Shown piece by piece: positions 37,032-47,010 of a stretch of 64,000 nucleotides of DNA. Position numbers and translations under genes: made by a program. Numbering within the stretch: the first letter of the stretch is position 1; every line of letters begins with the position of its first letter. The notes below the pieces were generated by a model. That model ran no database searches and had not been told where the DNA came from. It saw only the letters and a list, made by a program, of their open reading frames with translations. This stretch comes from Gilliamella sp. N-G2 (GTDB lineage: Bacteria; Pseudomonadota; Gammaproteobacteria; Enterobacterales; Orbaceae): the NCBI RefSeq assembly GCF_002142215.1, contig NZ_NAST01000007.1, forward strand, positions 1 to 64,000, read 5' to 3'.

Positions 37032-37784
37032 TTATTGAAACTTGCTAGTCAGTTGTTGACATGCTTTACGCACTAGCTCTGAATATTTTTCGATCTTCTC
37101 TACCGGTAGTTGAAAAAGCACACCAGAAATACTAATCGCCGCAATTGGTTCATGATTTTTATTAAAAATGGGAGCAGCGATACAATGGACACCTTTTACA
37201 TCTTCCTGATTGTCATAGGCCCAACCTTGCGAGCGAATTTTCGCTAGCTCTTTTTTTAACTGTTTTTTGCTGGTAATTGTGGTGTCGGTATATTTAACCA
37301 ATTTATCTTCTGGTATAAGTTGATCGATTTTCTCATCTGGCAACCATGCTATCAATGCTTTACCAATACCGGAACTATGCAGAGGTAATTTTTTGCCTAT
37401 CCAAGTACGAATACCGATAGCTTGGTCATTTTCAATTTTTGCAATATAGACTGAATATAAACCATCTAACACACCTAGATGGCAAGTTAAATTGGTTTGA
37501 TCTCTTAATTTTGACATCAACGGTTCCGCTATTTTTGTGATATCAAACTGTTCCAGCGATTTATCACCCCATTCATGCAATTTTAATCCAAGATAATACT
37601 GGTTCTGATCTTGACGCAAGATACCATGCATAACTAATGCATTAAGTAGGGTTGAAGTACTACTTTTGGGTAAATTAAGATCCTGAAATATTTGACTAAA
37701 AGTTGCACCTTTGTGATTATCTAAATAATCACAAATGCGTACTATTTTATCTAATGCAGGTACTAGAGTTTGAATATTTGGCAT
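37032..37784 (-). CDS. IclR-family transcriptional regulator
   Basis: A 250-residue regulator. The N-terminal winged helix spans about residues 8-65 (ALDKIVRICDYLDNHKG to SKSSTSTLLNALVMHGIL-like helices). The C-terminal ligand-binding domain contains HLGVLDGLYSVYIAK, LPLHSSGIGKALIAWLP, and GWAYDNQEDVKGVHCIAAPIF. IclR proteins such as Escherichia coli YagI (XynR) control aldonate catabolism with YagE/YagF, the same gene partners as here. It is convergent with the alcohol dehydrogenase gene, 52 bases away, and transcribed separately from the enzymes it is predicted to control. Confidence 0.88.
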   Translation of the reverse strand: MPNIQTLVPALDKIVRICDYLDNHKGATFSQIFQDLNLPKSSTSTLLNALVMHGILRQDQNQYYLGLKLHEWGDKSLEQFDITKIAEPLMSKLRDQTNLTCHLGVLDGLYSVYIAKIENDQAIGIRTWIGKKLPLHSSGIGKALIAWLPDEKIDQLIPEDKLVKYTDTTITSKKQLKKELAKIRSQGWAYDNQEDVKGVHCIAAPIFNKNHEPIAAISISGVLFQLPVEKIEKYSELVRKACQQLTSKFQ

Positions 37785-38041
37785 GAAATATCCTAATATA
37801 ATAATGTCAAAAATTTAGTTATTTTATTGGTACTAATTAGTTAGAAAATTATTTTTTGAACGGTTATATGTATCAAATAGCTTATCTGTAACATTATATT
37901 CAAGTTATTTGATTAGGAAAAGAAAATAACTTTTATTATTTTTTATTTTAACTTAATTTGAAAGAATAAATCCTTATCTTGCATCATGTTAGGCATAGTT
38001 ATATTATGGTTAATAGTGCTATATTAATTAAGGAATAAGTC

Positions 38042-39691
38042 ATGTTAAAGTCAATTGATCCAACAACTACTTCCGCCTGGAAGTCCCTTCAAGCTAGTTA
38101 TCAAAAGCATCACGCTAAAACAATTGCCCAAATTCTAAAAGATGAACCTAAGCGAGTTGAAAAGTTAAGTATTCCTTTTGAAGATGAGTTCTTGGTTGAT
38201 CTTGCAAAAAATCGTGTAACGCAAGAGACATTAGAAATTCTTTATAAACTTGCCGATGAATGTGATTTAAATGGTGCAACTAAGGCTATGTACAGCGGTG
38301 AAAAAATTAATCGCACAGAAAATCGCGCCGTTTTGCATGTTGCGCTTCGTAATGTATCAAATTCACCAATTTATGTTGATGGTAAAAATGTTATGGATGA
38401 TGTCAATGCAGTGCTTGCTAAGATGGAATCCTTTAGTAAAAAAATTATTAGTGGTGATTGGAAAGGTTATACTGGTAAAGCAATTACCGATGTAGTTAAT
38501 ATCGGTATTGGTGGTTCAGATTTAGGGCCACATATGATAACCGAAGCACTAAGGCCTTATAAAAATCATTTAACTATGCACTTTGTTTCAAATGTTGATG
38601 GTACGCATATTGTTGAAGCTTTAAAGGGTTTAAATCCAGAAACTACGTTATTTTTAGTTGCCTCAAAAACGTTTACAACTCAAGAAACGATGACCAATGC
38701 GCAAACGGCTCGTCAATGGTTACTTGATGTAGCAAAAGATGAGAAAGCCGTTGCGCTTCACTTTGTGGCGTTATCAACTAATGCCAAAGAAGTTGAAAAA
38801 TTTGGTATTGATACAGCTAATATGTTTGAATTTTGGGATTGGGTAGGTGGTCGTTATTCTTCTTGGTCAGCTATCGGTTTATCGATTGTCCTTTCAATTG
38901 GCTTTGAAAACTTTAAACAGTTTTTAGCTGGTGGCCATGCAATGGATAAACATTTCCAAAGCGCTCCAATTGAAAAAAATATTCCGACTTTACTTGCTTT
39001 AATTGGTATTTGGTACAATAACTTTTATGGTGCCGAAACCGAAGCGATTCTACCTTATGATCAATATATGCATCGTTTTGCCGCCTACTTCCAGCAAGGT
39101 AATATGGAATCAAATGGTAAAAGTGTTGATCGTAATGGTAACAAAACTGGTTATACAACCGGCCCAATTATTTGGGGAGAGCCGGGCACAAATGGTCAGC
39201 ACGCTTTTTATCAATTAATTCATCAAGGTACTAAACTTATTCCTTGTGATTTTATTGCGCCAGCCATTAGTCACAATCCGGTTGGTGATCATCATCCGAA
39301 GTTACTTTCTAATTTTTTTGCTCAAACAGAAGCTTTAGCTTTTGGTAAGACAGCTCAACAAGTAGAACAAGAGTTTGTTGCTGCGGGTAAAACACTCGAT
39401 GAAGTTAAATCTATTGTTCCATTTAAAGTCTTTGAAGGTAACAAACCAACCAACTCTATTTTAGTCAAGAAAATCACGCCTTATACATTAGGGGCACTGG
39501 TAGCGATGTACGAACATAAGATCTTTACCCAAGGTATTATTCTTAATATCTTTAGTTTTGATCAATGGGGAGTTGAGCTTGGTAAGCAATTAGCTGGCCG
39601 AATTTTACCGGAATTAGCTGATGATAAACCGGTGAGTTCTCATGATGATTCTACTAATAATCTAATTAATCAATATAAGAAATGGCGTTAA
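38042..39691 (+). CDS. pgi: Glucose-6-phosphate isomerase Pgi
   Basis: Interconverts glucose 6-phosphate and fructose 6-phosphate in glycolysis. Its length of 549 equals the Escherichia coli enzyme. Motifs include [15 protein letters not shown], the signature [17 protein letters not shown], the catalytic glutamate in [11 protein letters not shown], and [21 protein letters not shown]. The final signature [19 protein letters not shown] is present. AAGGAAT precedes the ATG. It is monocistronic, ending in a bidirectional terminator shared with crr. Confidence 0.97.
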   Translation: MLKSIDPTTTSAWKSLQASYQKHHAKTIAQILKDEPKRVEKLSIPFEDEFLVDLAKNRVTQETLEILYKLADECDLNGATKAMYSGEKINRTENRAVLHVALRNVSNSPIYVDGKNVMDDVNAVLAKMESFSKKIISGDWKGYTGKAITDVVNIGIGGSDLGPHMITEALRPYKNHLTMHFVSNVDGTHIVEALKGLNPETTLFLVASKTFTTQETMTNAQTARQWLLDVAKDEKAVALHFVALSTNAKEVEKFGIDTANMFEFWDWVGGRYSSWSAIGLSIVLSIGFENFKQFLAGGHAMDKHFQSAPIEKNIPTLLALIGIWYNNFYGAETEAILPYDQYMHRFAAYFQQGNMESNGKSVDRNGNKTGYTTGPIIWGEPGTNGQHAFYQLIHQGTKLIPCDFIAPAISHNPVGDHHPKLLSNFFAQTEALAFGKTAQQVEQEFVAAGKTLDEVKSIVPFKVFEGNKPTNSILVKKITPYTLGALVAMYEHKIFTQGIILNIFSFDQWGVELGKQLAGRILPELADDKPVSSHDDSTNNLINQYKKWR

Positions 39692-39720
39692 CCACTATTT
39701 TGTGAATTGAATAAATAAAA

Positions 39721-39752
39721 AAAACCTTCAGCTTCTAAACTGAAGGTTTTTT
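39721..39752. terminator. Bidirectional terminator between pgi and crr
   Basis: CCTTCAG (39725-39731) and CTGAAGG (39740-39746) form the core stem, flanked by an A-run on the left and TTTTTTT on the right. It can serve pgi on the plus strand and crr on the minus strand. Confidence 0.85.
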
Positions 39753-39761
39753 TATAACTGA

Positions 39762-40265
39762 TTATTTTTTAACACGCATTATTGGTGTTTTGCCCGCTTC
39801 AACTGAACCTGTTAGTTTAGTTAATTCAATGACGGTTTCCATATTTGAAATAACCACTGGGGTTAATACCGATTTAGCTCTACTTTCAAGTAAAGGTAGA
39901 TCGATTTCAATGATAGTATCACCAATTTTAACTTGTTGTCCTTCTTCGGCAACGCGAGTAAACCCTTCACCTTTTAATTCAACAGTATCTATACCAAAGT
40001 GAACAAAAAGCTCGATACCTTCATCTGATTCAATAGCAAAGGCATGATTGGTTTCGAAAATTTTACCAATTTTACCATTTAATGGTGCAACAATTTTGTT
40101 ACCAGAAGGTTTGATAGCTACGCCGTCACCAACGATTTTTTCTGCAAAAACAACATCGGGCACATCTTCAATTTTAACGATTTCACCACTAAGAGGTGCA
40201 ATAATTTCGATGTTATGTTTGTTATCATCAGATACAAATTGTTTGATTTTATCAAATAACCCCAT
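39762..40265 (-). CDS. crr: PTS glucose-specific enzyme IIA (EIIA-Glc)
   Basis: Cytosolic phosphocarrier that passes phosphate from HPr to EIIBC-Glc and, when dephosphorylated, causes inducer exclusion. The sequence closely follows Escherichia coli Crr: [28 protein letters not shown]74 in FETNHAF, and the phosphorylated H89 in [14 protein letters not shown] start at MGLFDKIK, which has AGGAGG at proper spacing. The preceding ATG is too close to it. Third gene of ptsHI-crr, 9 bases after ptsI. Confidence 0.97.
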   Translation of the reverse strand: MGLFDKIKQFVSDDNKHNIEIIAPLSGEIVKIEDVPDVVFAEKIVGDGVAIKPSGNKIVAPLNGKIGKIFETNHAFAIESDEGIELFVHFGIDTVELKGEGFTRVAEEGQQVKIGDTIIEIDLPLLESRAKSVLTPVVISNMETVIELTKLTGSVEAGKTPIMRVKK

Positions 40266-40274
40266 CATGGCCTC

Positions 40275-42002
40275 CTAACAAATTTGCTTTTCAGCAGTAT
40301 ATTTTTCAATTAAATCGGTTACTTCTTTAGCTGTTGCTTTTTCAAGAACTGTGTCAGCAAATTTCTTCGCTTCTTCATAATTAGTATTACGAATTAGTTT
40401 TTTAATTTTAGGAATTGATACTGCACTCATACTAAACTCATCAAGACCCATACCAAGTAATAAAATTGTTGCTCTTTCGTCACCGGCAAGTTCACCACAC
40501 ATTCCAGTCCATTTACCTTCTTGGTGAGACGCATCGATTACATTTTTAATCAAGGTTAATACTGATGGTGAAAGTGGATTATAAAGATGTGAAATCAGTT
40601 CATTACCACGGTCAACAGCAAGTGTATATTGGGTTAAATCGTTAGTACCAATACTAAAGAAGTCAACTTCTTTAGCTAAGTGACGAGCAATGACCGCTGC
40701 CGCTGGTGTTTCTATCATAACACCGATTTCAATGTTTTTATCAAATGCTTTGCCCTCAGAAGTTAATTGTTCTTTAAGGATGTTAATTTCAGATTTTAAG
40801 ATACGAATCTCTTCAACCGAAATAATCATTGGGAACATAATACGTAATTTACCAAATGCAGAGGCACGTAAAATTGCACGTAACTGAGCATGTAAGATTT
40901 CTTTACGGTCTAAACAGATACGAATTGCTCGCCAACCTAAGAATGGGTTTTCTTCTTTTGGTAAATGCATATAAGGTACATCTTTGTCACCACCAATATC
41001 CATGGTACGAACAATAACCGATAGGCCATTAGTTGATTCAGCAACTTCTTTATATGCTTTGAATTGTTCGTCTTCATTAGGATACGCATCACGATCCATA
41101 AATAAGAATTCAGTACGATAAAGACCAACACCTTCATAACCATTACGATCTGCGCCAGCAATATCACGAACCGTACCGATATTGGCACAAATTTCAACTT
41201 GATGACCATCAAGGGTCACAGCTGGTAAGTCTTTTAATTTTGCTAACTCTTCTTTATCAGCAAGATATTTGGTTTGAACTTGTTTTAATTTTTCTTGAGT
41301 TGCGTGATCTGGATTAATGTAAATAGCGTTGTTGATGGCATCTAAAATAACAAAATCACCTTGTTTAATTGCTTGTGTTGCATTAGAGGTGCCAACGATA
41401 GCTGGAATTTCTAATGAACGAGCCATGATAGATGTATGTGACGTACGGCCGCCGGCATCGGTGATAAAACCTAAGACCATATCTAAATTTAATTGTGCAG
41501 TCTCAGATGGAGTTAAATCAGTCGCAACTAAAATACAAGGTTGGCTAATAGCACTTAAATCAACTATTTCAATACCTAAAATATTTTTTAGCAATCGTTT
41601 ACCAATATCTCGGATATCGGCTGCACGTTCTTTTAGATATTCATCATCTAAGTTCTCTAACTCTTTTGCTTGGGTTTCAAATACAGATTGGACTGCAGCA
41701 TCGGCACTTGAGTGTTTACTTTTGATACGTGAAATAACTTCTTGTTCAAGATCTTCATCTTCAAGAAGCATAATATGACCTTCAAAAATAGCAGCTTTAT
41801 CCTCACCTAAAGTGGTTTTTGCTCGCTCCATGATGGCATGTAATTGTTCGCTTGATTTTTCACGCGCCTCTTTGAAGCGATCAATTTCAGCATCAATTTT
41901 GTTATCTAGAATTTGCCTATTATTAATAACAATAGGTTCTTCTTTTAATAATAACGCTTTTGCAAAAGCGATACCGGGGGAAACAAGTATACCTGATACC
42001 AT
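40275..42002 (-). CDS. ptsI: PTS enzyme I
   Basis: Phosphoenolpyruvate:protein phosphotransferase that phosphorylates itself and then HPr. It is 575 residues, like Escherichia coli. The active histidine is H189 in [15 protein letters not shown]. The C-terminal PEP-binding barrel includes [47 protein letters not shown], and the cysteine of GMCGELAGD. It lies between ptsH and crr. Confidence 0.97.
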   Translation of the reverse strand: MVSGILVSPGIAFAKALLLKEEPIVINNRQILDNKIDAEIDRFKEAREKSSEQLHAIMERAKTTLGEDKAAIFEGHIMLLEDEDLEQEVISRIKSKHSSADAAVQSVFETQAKELENLDDEYLKERAADIRDIGKRLLKNILGIEIVDLSAISQPCILVATDLTPSETAQLNLDMVLGFITDAGGRTSHTSIMARSLEIPAIVGTSNATQAIKQGDFVILDAINNAIYINPDHATQEKLKQVQTKYLADKEELAKLKDLPAVTLDGHQVEICANIGTVRDIAGADRNGYEGVGLYRTEFLFMDRDAYPNEDEQFKAYKEVAESTNGLSVIVRTMDIGGDKDVPYMHLPKEENPFLGWRAIRICLDRKEILHAQLRAILRASAFGKLRIMFPMIISVEEIRILKSEINILKEQLTSEGKAFDKNIEIGVMIETPAAAVIARHLAKEVDFFSIGTNDLTQYTLAVDRGNELISHLYNPLSPSVLTLIKNVIDASHQEGKWTGMCGELAGDERATILLLGMGLDEFSMSAVSIPKIKKLIRNTNYEEAKKFADTVLEKATAKEVTDLIEKYTAEKQIC

Positions 42003-42054
42003 AACATTTAATCCTTATCTAATATTAAAACCGTTTAAAGCTAATATGGGAGTT

Positions 42055-42312
42055 TTATTCCAATTCAGGAATTAATTTTACTAAGTGAGCTACTGCTTCT
42101 TTTTCATCTTCACCTTCAGCTGAAATAGTAATAGTAGTTCCTTGAGTTAATCCTAGTGTTTGTAATTTAAATAAGCTTTTAGCACTAGCACTTTTTCCAT
42201 TTGATGTGACTGTAATTTCAGAATTGAAATTTTTAGCTTCCTTTACGAATTGTGCAGCAGGGCGGGTATGAAGACCGTTCGATGCAGTAATGGTTACATC
42301 TTGCTTATACAT
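42055..42312 (-). CDS. ptsH: PTS phosphocarrier protein HPr
   Basis: Small phosphocarrier between enzyme I and the sugar-specific IIA domains. The active site is H15 in [16 protein letters not shown], and the serine region is [17 protein letters not shown] take the ATG of [11 protein letters not shown], which places the histidine at 15 and gives 85 residues as in Escherichia coli. An ATG two codons upstream is equally close to a GGGAG site and cannot be excluded. First gene of ptsHI-crr, with a 52-base gap to ptsI. Confidence 0.95.
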   Translation of the reverse strand: MYKQDVTITASNGLHTRPAAQFVKEAKNFNSEITVTSNGKSASAKSLFKLQTLGLTQGTTITISAEGEDEKEAVAHLVKLIPELE

Positions 42313-42451
42313 AATCATTTAACTCCCAAAAATATTTGTTCATGCGACAATATAAATAAAAACAGCTTGAAAGGCTAGTAAGATTTCACAGATATGTAAC
42401 ATTTAGTCAATCTTATTCGCCATAATCTTCAATGTTAGCTGATATATATTA

Positions 42452-42784
42452 TTAATATTGGTAAATCCGAGTGACTTTATCACTACATTTTTTAAATTCA
42501 ACCTGCCCGTGAATTCCTTGTTTGATATTTTCATATACCATCTCCTCTGTACCATCTAGTTGTGAGGCCTGGATCTCTTCTCGGCAGAAAAATTCAAATT
42601 TATCAAGTTCTTGGTCACTATTACCTAACTGATAATTTTTAGGTAAATCTTGGTTGGTTATAAAGGTATTTACTTTATTCCGTACATCAAGAACAATTAT
42701 ACCTTTGTTTGGTATCCATGAACTACAAGCAGTTAAAGATATAACTATGTATAGCGATGTTAAAATTAATCTTAAAATGTTCAA
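42452..42784 (-). CDS. Small predicted lipoprotein of unknown function
   Basis: A short protein with a lipobox: hydrophobic ILRLILTSLYIVISLTAC followed by SSW. I start it at TTG (42784), which has AAGGA 7 bases upstream and gives a normal-length signal peptide of about 19 residues. A longer ATG reading from 42838 places an implausible extension before the signal. The mature part is about 90 residues, with two further cysteines (FFCREE and KKCSDK) that could form a disulfide. No family was recognised. It is divergent from ygfB and upstream of ptsH, with no operon partner. Confidence 0.6.
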   Translation of the reverse strand: MNILRLILTSLYIVISLTACSSWIPNKGIIVLDVRNKVNTFITNQDLPKNYQLGNSDQELDKFEFFCREEIQASQLDGTEEMVYENIKQGIHGQVEFKKCSDKVTRIYQY

Positions 42785-42910
42785 AATAATTCCTTTATAA
42801 AGCACAATAACCTGTTTATTATTTACAGCTAGGCGCAAATTATATACTAATAATGTGTGAAAGTGCAGGGGGTGTATTTTTACCGTTATTACAAAACAAA
42901 GGTGGAATTA

Positions 42911-43453
42911 ATGACAGATAGCAAAATTTATGATGAGCTTAATCGTCAACTTATTCAAAATAAAATTGGTATAACCGCCGCTGAATTACATGGATTTTTA
43001 ACTGGTATCTTGGCCGGAGGAAATCATGACGAGAGCTGGAGAGTGTTAGTGCAAGACATGTTAAATGATGGGCAAAAAATTGCTGAACCGTTAAATAAGC
43101 AAATAGAAAAATTATATCATTCAACAAAACAACAACTTATTGATGAAGATTTTGAGTTCCAACTTTTACTTGGTGAACAAGATTTGTTTCACCAAATTGA
43201 TGATTTAGTTGGCTGGGTAAATCATTTTTTATTAGGTATTGGTTTAGTTCAACCTAAACTTAATCGGCTTAAAGGTGATGTAGGTGAAGCAATATACGAC
43301 CTAAGACAGATAGTTAAACTCGGCTATGATGAAGATGAAGATCAGCAAGAGCTAGGTTTTGCATTTGAAGAGATCAAAGAGTACGTTCGAATTACGGCGA
43401 TCTTATGTTTTGATGAATTTAATGAATCTGATATCACCCCAACTCTTCATTAG
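42911..43453 (+). CDS. ygfB: YgfB family protein (UPF0149)
   Basis: Helical protein of about 180 residues, conserved as the gene just before pepP in gammaproteobacteria. Recognisable segments are YDELNRQL, AELHGFLTGILAGG, LVGWVNHFLLGIGL, and the acidic YDEDEDQQELGFAFEEIKEYVR. I start at MTDSKIYDEL with AAGGTGG upstream; the ATG at 42857 adds an unconserved extension. In Pseudomonas a YgfB protein modulates antibiotic-resistance gene expression, but its role here is unknown. pepP begins 33 bases downstream. Confidence 0.9.
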   Translation: MTDSKIYDELNRQLIQNKIGITAAELHGFLTGILAGGNHDESWRVLVQDMLNDGQKIAEPLNKQIEKLYHSTKQQLIDEDFEFQLLLGEQDLFHQIDDLVGWVNHFLLGIGLVQPKLNRLKGDVGEAIYDLRQIVKLGYDEDEDQQELGFAFEEIKEYVRITAILCFDEFNESDITPTLH

Positions 43454-43486
43454 AATGCTGTATTATTGATTATTAAGGTAAACGCT

Positions 43487-44800
43487 ATGATATATATTCA
43501 AACAAAGGCAGAACTGTTAGCTCGACGAAATAAATTATTGGCACAGATGGAGTTAAATAGCATTGCCTTATTTTTTGCTTCGCCAGAAGTTAAGCGAAGT
43601 AATGATACCCATTATCCTTATCGACAAGATAGTGATTTTTGGTATTTTACTTCTTTTGTTGAACCAGAAGCACTTTTTGTGGTAATTAAACAGTCAGATA
43701 GTAAACCACGTTATATTTTATTTAATCGTAAAAAAGATCCTTTAGCTGAAACATGGACCGGATATCGTTTAGGTCAACAAGCTGCACTAGAAAAAGTTTT
43801 AGTAGATGAAGCCTATCTTTTTGATGAGATTGATGAAGTTTTGCCTAATTTAATCAATGGTAAAAAAGCTATTTATCATGCTGACCAACTATATCATTAT
43901 GCTGACGAGATAATTAAAAAAACACTTAACTCGTTACGGCAAGGTGGTCGATTCAAACTTTCAGCTCCAAGCATAGTTATTGATTGGCGGCCAATCGTTC
44001 ATGAAATGCGCATGTTTAAGTCTGAATATGAAATCGCCATTTTACGACAAGCTTGTGAAATCAGTGCGCAGGCACATATTCGAGCAATGCAAAAATGTAA
44101 GCCCAATTTGTTTGAATATCAATTAGAAGCCGAAATCTTACATGAGTTTGCTCGGTTAGGTGCTCGTTGGCCGTCATATAACACCATCGTTGGTGGTGGT
44201 AATAATGGTTGTATATTGCATTATGAAAATAATAGCGACAAGTTGCAAGATGGTGATTTAGTCTTGATTGATGCAGGTTGTGAATACCAATATTATGCCG
44301 GAGATATCACTCGAACATTTCCGGTTAATGGTCGCTTCAATTTAGCTCAACGCGAAATATATGACATAGTATTAAATGCACAATATACCGCTATCAAATT
44401 ATTAAAACCTGGTACTTCGATATCCTCAGTGAATCAAGAAATTATTAGGATGATGGTTGAAGGGTTAGTGAAGTTGGGAATTATGCAAGGAGATGTTGAA
44501 ACATTGATTGCTAATAAAGCTTATCTAGCGTTTTATATGCATGGATTAGGCCATTGGTTAGGTATTGATGTGCATGATGTTGGCAGTGATCGCGATCGTC
44601 TACTGGAACCAGGTATGGTCTTAACGGTAGAACCAGGACTCTATATTAATAAAGATGCTGATGTTCCTGAACGTTATAAGGGTATTGGTATTCGGATTGA
44701 AGACAATATTTTAATTACCGACGCTGGCAACCAAGTTTTAACAGCAACAGTGCCTAAAGATCCTCAACAAATTGAACTTATAATGCAAAACAACCAATGA
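43487..44800 (+). CDS. pepP: Xaa-Pro aminopeptidase (aminopeptidase P II)
   Basis: Dinuclear manganese peptidase that removes an N-terminal residue preceding proline. It has the creatinase-like N-terminal domain and the pita-bread catalytic domain. Metal ligands are in LVLIDAGCEY and YAGDITRTFPVNGRF (two aspartates), HGLGHWLGIDVHD (histidine), TVEPGLYI and GIGIRIEDN (glutamates). I start at MIYIQTKAELL, preceded by AAGGT. The length is about 437 (441 in Escherichia coli). The ygfB-pepP order is kept, but the usual ubiH/ubiI genes do not follow. Confidence 0.96.
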   Translation: MIYIQTKAELLARRNKLLAQMELNSIALFFASPEVKRSNDTHYPYRQDSDFWYFTSFVEPEALFVVIKQSDSKPRYILFNRKKDPLAETWTGYRLGQQAALEKVLVDEAYLFDEIDEVLPNLINGKKAIYHADQLYHYADEIIKKTLNSLRQGGRFKLSAPSIVIDWRPIVHEMRMFKSEYEIAILRQACEISAQAHIRAMQKCKPNLFEYQLEAEILHEFARLGARWPSYNTIVGGGNNGCILHYENNSDKLQDGDLVLIDAGCEYQYYAGDITRTFPVNGRFNLAQREIYDIVLNAQYTAIKLLKPGTSISSVNQEIIRMMVEGLVKLGIMQGDVETLIANKAYLAFYMHGLGHWLGIDVHDVGSDRDRLLEPGMVLTVEPGLYINKDADVPERYKGIGIRIEDNILITDAGNQVLTATVPKDPQQIELIMQNNQ

Positions 44801-44812
44801 ATCTAAATAAGG

Positions 44813-44838
44813 CGCTAATCAAAATGTTGAGATTAGCG
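44813..44838 (+). terminator. Stem-loop after pepP
   Basis: CGCTAATC and GATTAGCG pair around a 10-base loop and are followed by GTTTATATTTT, 13 bases past the pepP stop. Probable terminator, facing the convergent tonB. Confidence 0.6.
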
Positions 44839-44882
44839 GTTTATATTTTAAAAAAAACAATTATTTATTAATAACCTCATGA

Positions 44883-45716
44883 TTAACCTAAACTAATCGA
44901 ACTATCACGATTAAAAATAATTTTCATTTTGATATCTTTACCGGCAATTGGTTTGTATTTCCATGTTTTCATTGCTGTGATCACTGCGCGATTAAAAATA
45001 TTATTGGGTTGAGCTTCAATAATTCTAATATTTTCAACTCGTCCTTCACTATTTACATCAAACATGACAATAACATGACCTTCTAAGCGCATGTCTAGTG
45101 CTCTTCTTGGATATTCTGGGCGATTTCGGCTAATTGGTGTTGGATTGCCTGAATATTGCTGATTGTCAGAAATTTTAGGCGCCACAGATGTTTTTGCCGT
45201 ATTATCACTAATTGCTTCTTGTCTAACTTGTTGACGAGAGGCTTTTTGTGTTGGTGGTTTTTTCTTTTTGGGTTTCGGTTCGGGTTTTACTATTGTTGGT
45301 TTATCAGGTTCAACAGTAGGTTTTTCGGGTTCTTTTTCTGGTATAGGCTCAGGTGTTTCTTCTTTAACAATTTCAGGCTCTACAATAGGTTCAATTGGTT
45401 GTTCTTCAATAGGCTTATTGTCTATGATTTCACTGTTTTCAGCACCTTGAGTTTCAGGTGTATTTTCAACTAATGATTGTTCAGGAGCGGCTAACTGAGT
45501 AAGGTCAACCATTACAGCTTTAATTGAATCATCACCTTCATCAACCATGATATTATTTGCGAACAACGCTGAGCTAAATAATAATCCTAATAAAAGTAGA
45601 TGTGATATCACAGCGACAGATGCAAATACATATATATAATCATCCTTTTGCTTACTAGAAGTAGGTGATTGTGGCTCTTTTTCGGTGTTGATATCTATAT
45701 CAAAATTGATCTTCAT
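44883..45716 (-). CDS. tonB: Energy transducer TonB
   Basis: Couples the inner-membrane proton motive force, through ExbB-ExbD, to outer-membrane siderophore and cobalamin receptors. After a cytoplasmic start of about 27 residues there is one transmembrane helix (YVFASVAVISHLLLLGLLFSS). A long Pro/Glu/Lys spacer (PEPIPEKEPEKPTVEP and PEPKPKKKKPP) follows. The C-terminal TonB domain has RPEYPRRALDMRLEGHVIVMFDV and AVITAMKTWKYKPIAG. The length is 277. exbB/exbD are not adjacent. A Fur-like box lies in the promoter. Confidence 0.93.
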   Translation of the reverse strand: MKINFDIDINTEKEPQSPTSSKQKDDYIYVFASVAVISHLLLLGLLFSSALFANNIMVDEGDDSIKAVMVDLTQLAAPEQSLVENTPETQGAENSEIIDNKPIEEQPIEPIVEPEIVKEETPEPIPEKEPEKPTVEPDKPTIVKPEPKPKKKKPPTQKASRQQVRQEAISDNTAKTSVAPKISDNQQYSGNPTPISRNRPEYPRRALDMRLEGHVIVMFDVNSEGRVENIRIIEAQPNNIFNRAVITAMKTWKYKPIAGKDIKMKIIFNRDSSISLG

Positions 45717-45755
45717 AGCAGTAATAATTTTTCCTTTAGGGCGAATATTCTAAAT

Positions 45756-45774
45756 GAAAATGCTTATCATTTGT
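45756..45774 (-). promoter_or_regulatory. Candidate Fur box in the tonB promoter
   Basis: Read on the minus strand, this segment contains AATGATAAGCATTTTC, which matches about 14 of 19 positions of the Fur consensus. It lies 40-58 bases upstream of the tonB ATG, between a TAGAAT -10 candidate and a weak TACAAA -35 candidate 17 bases apart. Fur control of tonB is standard in enterics. Confidence 0.5.
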
Positions 45775-45871
45775 AGCATTTTTTTAAATATGATTTATCA
45801 ATAACTTGTTGCATAAAAATATTTATCAGATAATAGTAAGTAAATATTTCTCATTTGTAGCGGTTAGACTG

Positions 45872-46855
45872 ATGAATAATCCATCGATAAAACAGATACT
45901 CGATCTAGTACAAGAAGATTTAGTGAAGGTTAATCAGGCAATACAAGCAGAGCTTAGCTCTGATGTTGTATTAATCAATCAATTAGGCAATTATATCATC
46001 AGCAGTGGTGGCAAGCGTATTCGTCCTATTATTGCATTACTCATCGCCAAAGCGCTCAATTATAAGGGTGATAAACACATTATTACCGCAGCTTTTATTG
46101 AATTTATCCACACGGCGACTTTATTGCATGATGATGTTGTTGATGAATCTGATTTACGGCGTGGAAAATCAACCGCTAATGCATTATTTGGTAATGCGGC
46201 TAGTGTCTTAGTTGGTGATTATATTTATACCCGATCTTTCCAAATGATGGTACGTACCGAATCGTTCAAAGTATTAAAAATAATGTCAGAAGCGACAAAT
46301 GTCATTGCCGAAGGTGAAGTTCAACAACTTATAAATTGTAATGATCCTGATATTACTAAAGAGCAGTATTTACAAGTTATTTATCGTAAAACAGCAAGAC
46401 TGTTTGAAGCAACTTCACATTCAGCCGCGGTATTAGCCGGCGCAACTCCTGAGCAGGAATTTGCCCTGCAAGAGTATGGAAAATATTTGGGAACAGCCTT
46501 TCAAATTATTGATGACCTATTGGACTATAGCGCTGATAGTAATCAAAAATTAGGTAAAAATTTAGGCGATGACCTTAATGAAGGTAAACCAACTTTACCT
46601 TTATTACATGCTATGCATCATGCTAATTCAGAAGATGCGACTTTAATCCGCCAAGCCATTGAGCAAGGAAATGGTCGTCATTTATTAGATCATATTTTAG
46701 CGGTGATGCAGTCTTGTGGATCACTTGAATTTACTTTTAAAACCGCTCAACAAGAAGCCAATAAAGCATTTAATATTATTTCAATCCTACCTGATTCCAC
46801 TTATAAAAAAGCGCTTCAAGATCTGGCATTACTATCAGTAAAAAGGGAAAACTAA
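45872..46855 (+). CDS. ispB: Octaprenyl diphosphate synthase IspB
   Basis: Trans-prenyltransferase that elongates farnesyl diphosphate to the side chain of ubiquinone and menaquinone. The first aspartate-rich motif is LLHDDVVDESDLRRG; the second is FQIIDDLLDYSAD. The substrate-site GGKRIRPIIALL and the C-terminal LNEGKPTLPLLHAMHH are also diagnostic. I start at MNNPSIKQIL. The in-frame ATG-initiated reading from 45806 has an unconserved extension. It is about 327 residues (323 in Escherichia coli), divergent from tonB. Confidence 0.95.
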   Translation: MNNPSIKQILDLVQEDLVKVNQAIQAELSSDVVLINQLGNYIISSGGKRIRPIIALLIAKALNYKGDKHIITAAFIEFIHTATLLHDDVVDESDLRRGKSTANALFGNAASVLVGDYIYTRSFQMMVRTESFKVLKIMSEATNVIAEGEVQQLINCNDPDITKEQYLQVIYRKTARLFEATSHSAAVLAGATPEQEFALQEYGKYLGTAFQIIDDLLDYSADSNQKLGKNLGDDLNEGKPTLPLLHAMHHANSEDATLIRQAIEQGNGRHLLDHILAVMQSCGSLEFTFKTAQQEANKAFNIISILPDSTYKKALQDLALLSVKREN

Positions 46856-47010
46856 ACGTGATGTGATATTTTTAAAAACGTTATTGACGCAATTTATTTA
46901 GTAACAACGTGTTTTAGTTATATATCGTAATAATCTTAAATTGATTTTACGTTGTTATGCAAACAGATTGCGCCCCTTTAAATGCAGTTACTTCAATCAA
47001 GGTAGTTATT

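Noticed and set aside
40048-42075. Plus-strand open frames across crr and ptsI
   Set aside because: Low-complexity Ser/Ile/Thr-rich translations antisense to highly conserved PTS genes.
42319-42451. Possible CRP site upstream of ptsH (TTCACAGATATGTAACA region)
   Set aside because: Only one half-site is recognisable; the second half matches 2 of 5 positions.
45156-45473. Open frames antisense to tonB encoding Phe/Arg- or Gly/Ser-rich peptides
   Set aside because: They are the complement of the Pro/Glu/Lys-rich TonB spacer, whose codons give few stops on the other strand; no ribosome binding site or known family.
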